Positions 60,172 to 64,000 of a stretch of 64,000 nt of DNA are shown here, piece after piece. The notes beneath the pieces were generated by a model, which saw only the letters and a list, made by a program, of their open reading frames with translations, was not told where the DNA came from and did not search any database. The stretch spans positions 1,798,001 through 1,862,000 of the forward strand of contig NZ_CP017113.1 in assembly GCF_001720465.1 (NCBI RefSeq). Reading direction: 5' to 3'. Each line of letters begins with the position of its first letter. Position 1 is the stretch's first letter. The stretch comes from Porphyrobacter sp. LM 6 (lineage in GTDB: Bacteria > Pseudomonadota > Alphaproteobacteria > Sphingomonadales > Sphingomonadaceae). A program made the translations under genes and the position numbers.

Positions 60172-61410
60172 ATGGTCCAGCAAACTCTCCGCCAGAAGCT
60201 CGAAATCCTCGCAGATGCGGCGAAGTATGATGCTTCGTGCGCCTCGTCCGGCACGGCCAAGAAGAACTCGCTGGGCGGGAAAGGCGTGGGTTCGACCGAG
60301 GGGATGGGCATCTGCCACGCCTATGCGCCAGACGGGCGCTGCATCTCGCTGCTCAAGATCCTGCTGACCAATCACTGCATCTTCGATTGCCACTACTGCA
60401 TCAACCGCAAGAGCTCGAACGTCGCCCGCGCACGGTTCACGCCGCAGGAGGTGGTCGACCTCACGCTCAATTTCTATCGCCGCAATTACATCGAAGGCCT
60501 GTTCCTCTCATCCGGCATCGTGAGGAGCGCCAATCACACGATGGAGCAACTGGTCGAGGTCGCGCGGATATTGCGCGAGGAACATGACTTTCGCGGCTAC
60601 ATCCACCTCAAGACCATTCCCGAGGCTGATACCGAGATCATCCATCAGGCCGGGCGCTATGCCGACCGCGTGTCGATCAATGTCGAGCTGCCCACCGATG
60701 CAGGCCTGACGCGGCTCGCGCCCGACAAGAACGCAGGCCAGATCGAAGGCGCGCTTGCGCGCACTAAGACGCGCATCATCGAGGCGAAAGATGAAAGGAA
60801 GCGTTTCCGCCACGCACCGCGCTTTGCGCCTGCGGGCCAGTCGACCCAGATGATCGTCGGAGCGGATGATGCCTCGGATAGCGCCATCATCGGCAAGGCG
60901 AGCCGGCTCTATGGCACCTTCGGTCTGAGGCGGGTCTATTACAGCGCCTTCTCGCCGATCCCCGATGCGAGCGCCGTGCTGCCGTTGAAGCGCCCGCCGC
61001 TGATGCGCGAACACCGGCTCTACCAGTCGGACTGGCTGATGCGCTTCTATGGTTTCGCGCCGCAGGAGGTGGCCGACGCGGCAGAGGCGGACGGCAACCT
61101 GCCGCTCGATATCGATCCCAAGCTCGCCTGGGCGCTGAAGTTTCGCGCAAGCTTCCCGGTCGATGTGAACCGCGCGCCCAGGGAGATGCTGCTCCGCGTG
61201 CCGGGACTGGGGACGACGGCGGTAGCGCGCATCCTTGCCGCGCGGCGGCACCGCACGCTGCGGCTTGATGATGTCGCGCGGCTGACAGCCTCGATTACCA
61301 AGGTGCGTCCCTTCATCTGCACCACCGACTGGCGCCCGACCTTGCTGACCGACCGCGCCAACCTGCGCCACCTGATCGCGCCGAAGGTGCAGCAGCTGGA
61401 ACTGTTCTGA
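60172..61410 (+). CDS. putative DNA modification/repair radical SAM protein (TIGR03916-like)
   Basis: A 412-residue protein with the iron-sulfur motif CX3CX2C (CIFDCHYCINR near residue 75) of radical SAM enzymes, a TIM-barrel core and a C-terminal helix-hairpin-helix region (VNRAPREMLLRVPGLGTTAVARIL). It belongs to the family that pairs with a UdgX-type partner. ATG at 60172 has AAGG upstream; GTG at 60154 is an alternative. The reaction is unknown; context suggests DNA-damage repair. A LexA box lies upstream. Confidence 0.85.
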   Translation: MVQQTLRQKLEILADAAKYDASCASSGTAKKNSLGGKGVGSTEGMGICHAYAPDGRCISLLKILLTNHCIFDCHYCINRKSSNVARARFTPQEVVDLTLNFYRRNYIEGLFLSSGIVRSANHTMEQLVEVARILREEHDFRGYIHLKTIPEADTEIIHQAGRYADRVSINVELPTDAGLTRLAPDKNAGQIEGALARTKTRIIEAKDERKRFRHAPRFAPAGQSTQMIVGADDASDSAIIGKASRLYGTFGLRRVYYSAFSPIPDASAVLPLKRPPLMREHRLYQSDWLMRFYGFAPQEVADAAEADGNLPLDIDPKLAWALKFRASFPVDVNRAPREMLLRVPGLGTTAVARILAARRHRTLRLDDVARLTASITKVRPFICTTDWRPTLLTDRANLRHLIAPKVQQLELF

Positions 61411-61429
61411 TGCTGGAGTTGGCTTTCAT

Positions 61430-61496
61430 CCGTTCGTGTCGAGCGAAGTCGAGACACTCCGCGCGACTGCCTCTCGACTTCGCTCGAGGCGAACGG
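61430..61496. repeat. REP-like inverted repeat between the radical SAM and udgX genes
   Basis: CCGTTCG at 61430-61436 and CGAACGG at 61490-61496 are inverted ends. Inside are GTCGAGCGAAGTCGAG and CTCGACTTCGCTCGAG arms. It is related to the repeat at 35126-35217 by its ends and is followed directly by the udgX ribosome site. Confidence 0.8.
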
Positions 61497-61504
61497 AGGT
61501 GGGC

Positions 61505-62964
61505 ATGACCGCGATGCAGCACGTCTCGCTCGGCTCCCACTATGCCGTGCATCTGCCTGCGCCCGATGATTTCGCCTTCTGGCGCGATCGGGCGCGGGGG
61601 CTCATCCAGTGCGATGTGCCACCCGACCGGATTTCGTGGATCGAACCGGGCGGGACGGGTGACCTCTTCGCCGCCGAAGGCCCGGCCCGTAGCGAGAAGC
61701 GTCTGCCTGCGCCGCCCGTCGACGCCCCTCCGGTGCGTGCCAGCCAGCGGTTTCTGACGCTTGCCTGCAGCGCCGCGCTGCATTCCGATGCGGCACGCTT
61801 CGGCTTGCTCTACCGCGTGCTGTGGCGGCTCCAGCGCCATCCGCGCCTGATGGAGGACAAGGCCGATCCGGAGGTGCGCCGCCTTGAGGAACTCGCCAAG
61901 TCGGTGCGACGCGATGCGCACAAGATGCACGCCTTCGTCCGCTTCCGCGAAGTCGAGCCAGAAGAAGGACACCCGGACGACCGCCCCCACTTCGTCGCCT
62001 GGTTCGAGCCCGATCACCACATCCTGCGCGCCGAGGCCGGGTTCTTCATGCGCCGCTTCGCCAACATGCGCTGGTCGATCCTCACCCCGCGCGGGAGCAT
62101 CCATTGGGATGGCGAGGTGATGCGCGAAGGCCCGCCCGCGCGCCGGGAGGATGCCCCTAGCGGCGATCCGGTCGAGGCGCTGTGGCGTTCCTACTACGCG
62201 TCGATCTTCAACCCCGCGCGCCTGAAGGTCGGTGCAATGCTGTCGGAAATGCCGAAGAAATACTGGAAGAACCTGCCCGAGGCCGAGCTGATCCCGCAGC
62301 TGATCGCAGGCGCACAGGCGCGCGAGGCGGCGATGGTTGCGGCGGGCGCGCGGGCCGAGCGGGCGCGACCTGCGTCGCTGGCCGAGGTCGCGCAGGGGAT
62401 TGCCGCCTGCCGCGATTGTCCGATTGCCGATTGCGGCACCCGCGCCGTGGCGGGGGAGGGGCCGCCGCAAGCCGCGCTGATGATCGTCGGCGAACAGCCC
62501 GGCGATCAGGAGGATATCGCGGGTCGCCCCTTCGTGGGGCCGGCGGGGCAATTGCTCGACGATCACCTCGCCCGCGCCGGGATCGACCGCGTGCAGGCTT
62601 ACGTCACCAACGCGGTCAAGCACTTCAAGTTCGCGTGGAAGGGCAAGCACCGCCTGCACCAGTCCCCCACCGCAAAGGAGATCGACACCTGCCGCTGGTG
62701 GCTCGAAGCCGAGCGCGCGATCATCCGCCCGCGCATCGTGCTGGCGCTGGGGCGAGTGCGGCGCGCGGGCTGCTCGGCCGCACGGTCAGCGTGGCGCGCG
62801 AGCGGGGGCGGGCGATCCTGCTCGAGGATGGCACGGAGCTGTGGGTCACCGTCCACCCGTCCTATCTGCTGCGGCTCGACGGCGATGCGCGCGCGGCGCA
62901 GGCGGCGCTGTTCGCAGGCGATCTGGCGATGGTGCGCGCGCGGCTCGCGGCGGTGGCAGGGTGA
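61505..62964 (+). pseudogene. udgX: udgX-like gene (DUF4130 plus UdgX domain) with a one-base frameshift
   Basis: The N-terminal DUF4130/TIGR03915 domain (start MTAMQHVSLGSHYAVHLP) is followed by the UdgX uracil-DNA binding domain: GEQPGDQEDIAGRPFVGPAGQ and the KHRLHQSP loop, where the His corresponds to the family's DNA-crosslinking His. At 62749-62752 only four G lie where five are needed (CTGGGGCGAGTG). The frame therefore changes from the ATG frame to the next one for the last 70 residues (LLGRTVSVARERGR to RARLAAVAG). The corrected protein has about 486 residues. A sequencing error, a real mutation, or recoding are possible; see the finding. Confidence 0.8.
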
Positions 62965-62965
62965 G

Positions 62966-64000
62966 ATGCCCGACGCCCCGCTCACCCATGACAAGCGCAC
63001 GCTCGATATCGATCCCGATGGCGTAGCGCCCCCACCGCGCAGCGCATTCGTCGAGCTGGGGCTGGTGAGCTGCTTCAGCTTCCTGCGCGGTGCGTCGGAC
63101 GCGGTCGATCTGGTGCTTGCCGCCCACGCGGCGGGCTATGACGCGATCGGGATTGCCGATGTCAATTCGATGGCCGGGGTGGTGCGCATCCACACCGAGA
63201 CGAAGACGCTCAAGCTGCGACCGGTGATCGGTTGCCGGATCGAGACGGTCGAGGGGCTGGCCTTCCTCGCCTATCCTGAAGACCGCGCTGCCTATGGCCG
63301 TCTCACTCGCCTGATCAGCGCAGGACGGATGCAGACCCCCGATGGCGAATGGCAGGACAAGGGGGTGTGCCAGATTACGCTGGCGATGCTCGCGGAGCAT
63401 TCCGAAGGGGTGCAGCTGATCCTGCTCCCGCCCGATGATCTGGAAGCGCGCTTCACGATTGCGGTCGAGAGCAACGTCATTCCCTTCCGTCGTCCCGGAC
63501 TTGATACGGGGCCGCCTGACGACAGCGATCCCGACCTGCGCCGGGATGAGGTGAGAGAGCTGTCCTTCCCCGATCTTGTGCCCCACCTCGTGAGCCAGCT
63601 GCCGAGCCTCGGCCATATCGCGGCCAGCTACCTCTACCGCGGCGACGATATCGCGCGGATCGAGCGGTTGGATGCGCTCGCCAGCACCCACGGCCTCGGC
63701 CTGCTCGCCACCAATGATGTCCATTACCACGCGCCCGAACGCCGCGCGTTGCAGGACGTGATGACCGCGATCCGGCACAAGACTACCGTCGCCAAGGCCG
63801 GCCACCTGCTCCATCCCAATGCCGAGCGGCACCTCAAGAGCCCCGAAGCGATGCAGCGCCTGTTCGCGCGCTGGCCGCACGCGATTGCCGCAGCCCGTGC
63901 AGTGGCGGACAAGTGCCAGTTCAGTCTCGACGAATTGCGTTACGAATATCCCGAGGAGATCTACCCCGACGGCCAGACCCCGCAGGCGCATCTCGAAAGC
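62966..64000 (+). CDS. dnaE2: error-prone DNA polymerase DnaE2 (3' end outside window)
   Basis: The N-terminal 345 residues of the DnaE2-type alpha subunit, the mutagenic translesion polymerase of the ImuA-ImuB complex. The PHP domain starts with VELGLVSCFSFLRGASDAVDL and includes GIADVNSMAGVVR, GCRIETVEGLAFLAY, and LLATNDVHYHAPERRALQDVMTAIR. The frame runs past the window end, so the polymerase core is not seen. It starts at the base after next to the udgX stop and is thus in the same operon. Confidence 0.93.
   Translation, partial: MPDAPLTHDKRTLDIDPDGVAPPPRSAFVELGLVSCFSFLRGASDAVDLVLAAHAAGYDAIGIADVNSMAGVVRIHTETKTLKLRPVIGCRIETVEGLAFLAYPEDRAAYGRLTRLISAGRMQTPDGEWQDKGVCQITLAMLAEHSEGVQLILLPPDDLEARFTIAVESNVIPFRRPGLDTGPPDDSDPDLRRDEVRELSFPDLVPHLVSQLPSLGHIAASYLYRGDDIARIERLDALASTHGLGLLATNDVHYHAPERRALQDVMTAIRHKTTVAKAGHLLHPNAERHLKSPEAMQRLFARWPHAIAAARAVADKCQFSLDELRYEYPEEIYPDGQTPQAHLES

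Overview
The window looks like chromosome of a GC-rich alphaproteobacterium of the order Sphingomonadales, most like the Erythrobacteraceae (Erythrobacter/Porphyrobacter type). Several signs agree: LexA boxes of the alphaproteobacterial direct-repeat form GAAC-N7-GAAC, CtrA-type TTAA-N7-TTAA sites, a 6S RNA between zapA and the 5-formyltetrahydrofolate cyclo-ligase gene, small DUF2842 and DUF3429 membrane proteins, and a PEP-CTERM/XrtA-type sugar transferase with a PrsK/PrsR pair. The genus is inference.

Layout. 1-4.5 kb: right end of a prophage remnant (capsid, tape measure, small proteins) stopping at the 3' end of a tRNA-Asn. 4.7-18.5 kb: housekeeping genes (nadK, an EAL phosphodiesterase, mfd, sdhE, recG, a low-molecular-weight phosphatase, an ABC1 kinase, an SDR, DUF3429, a CHASE2-EAL protein). 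A possible 16-residue peptide gene with two CtrA boxes lies at 18.5 kb. 18.9-24.5 kb: a mobile island with a toxin-antitoxin pair, a regulator, a serine recombinase with two ParB/RepB-like proteins, three tandem hairpins and an orphan antitoxin-like HTH protein. 24.8-30 kb: tRNA-Pro, thyA, the branched-chain 2-oxoacid dehydrogenase operon, tRNA-Asp. 30-42 kb: DUF2842, the cyclo-ligase, 6S RNA, zapA, the tkt-gap-pgk-fda-thiE carbon block, efp, an inositol-phosphatase-family gene, tRNA-Leu. 42-55.5 kb: isocitrate lyase with a divergent ScfR/RamB-like regulator, sugar transferase-prsK-prsR-TPR, a BASS transporter, DUF475 and panB. 55.7-64 kb: an amino-acid permease and a DNA-damage block imuA-imuB-pilZ-radical SAM-udgX-dnaE2 with two LexA boxes; dnaE2 runs off the window.

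The most unusual signals are these. (1) Two ParB-type parS palindromes, 28.7 kb apart and in mirror orientation, each sit beside an array of GGGGTCTA-type repeats with an 11-bp period. (2) A tiny Trp-rich open frame is preceded by back-to-back CtrA boxes and a hairpin that covers its ribosome binding site. (3) udgX carries a one-base deletion, and its frame then stays open straight into dnaE2. (4) The radical SAM-udgX-dnaE2 block has its own LexA box. (5) A serine recombinase-ParB-ParB island carries two related HTH proteins that share an operator core.
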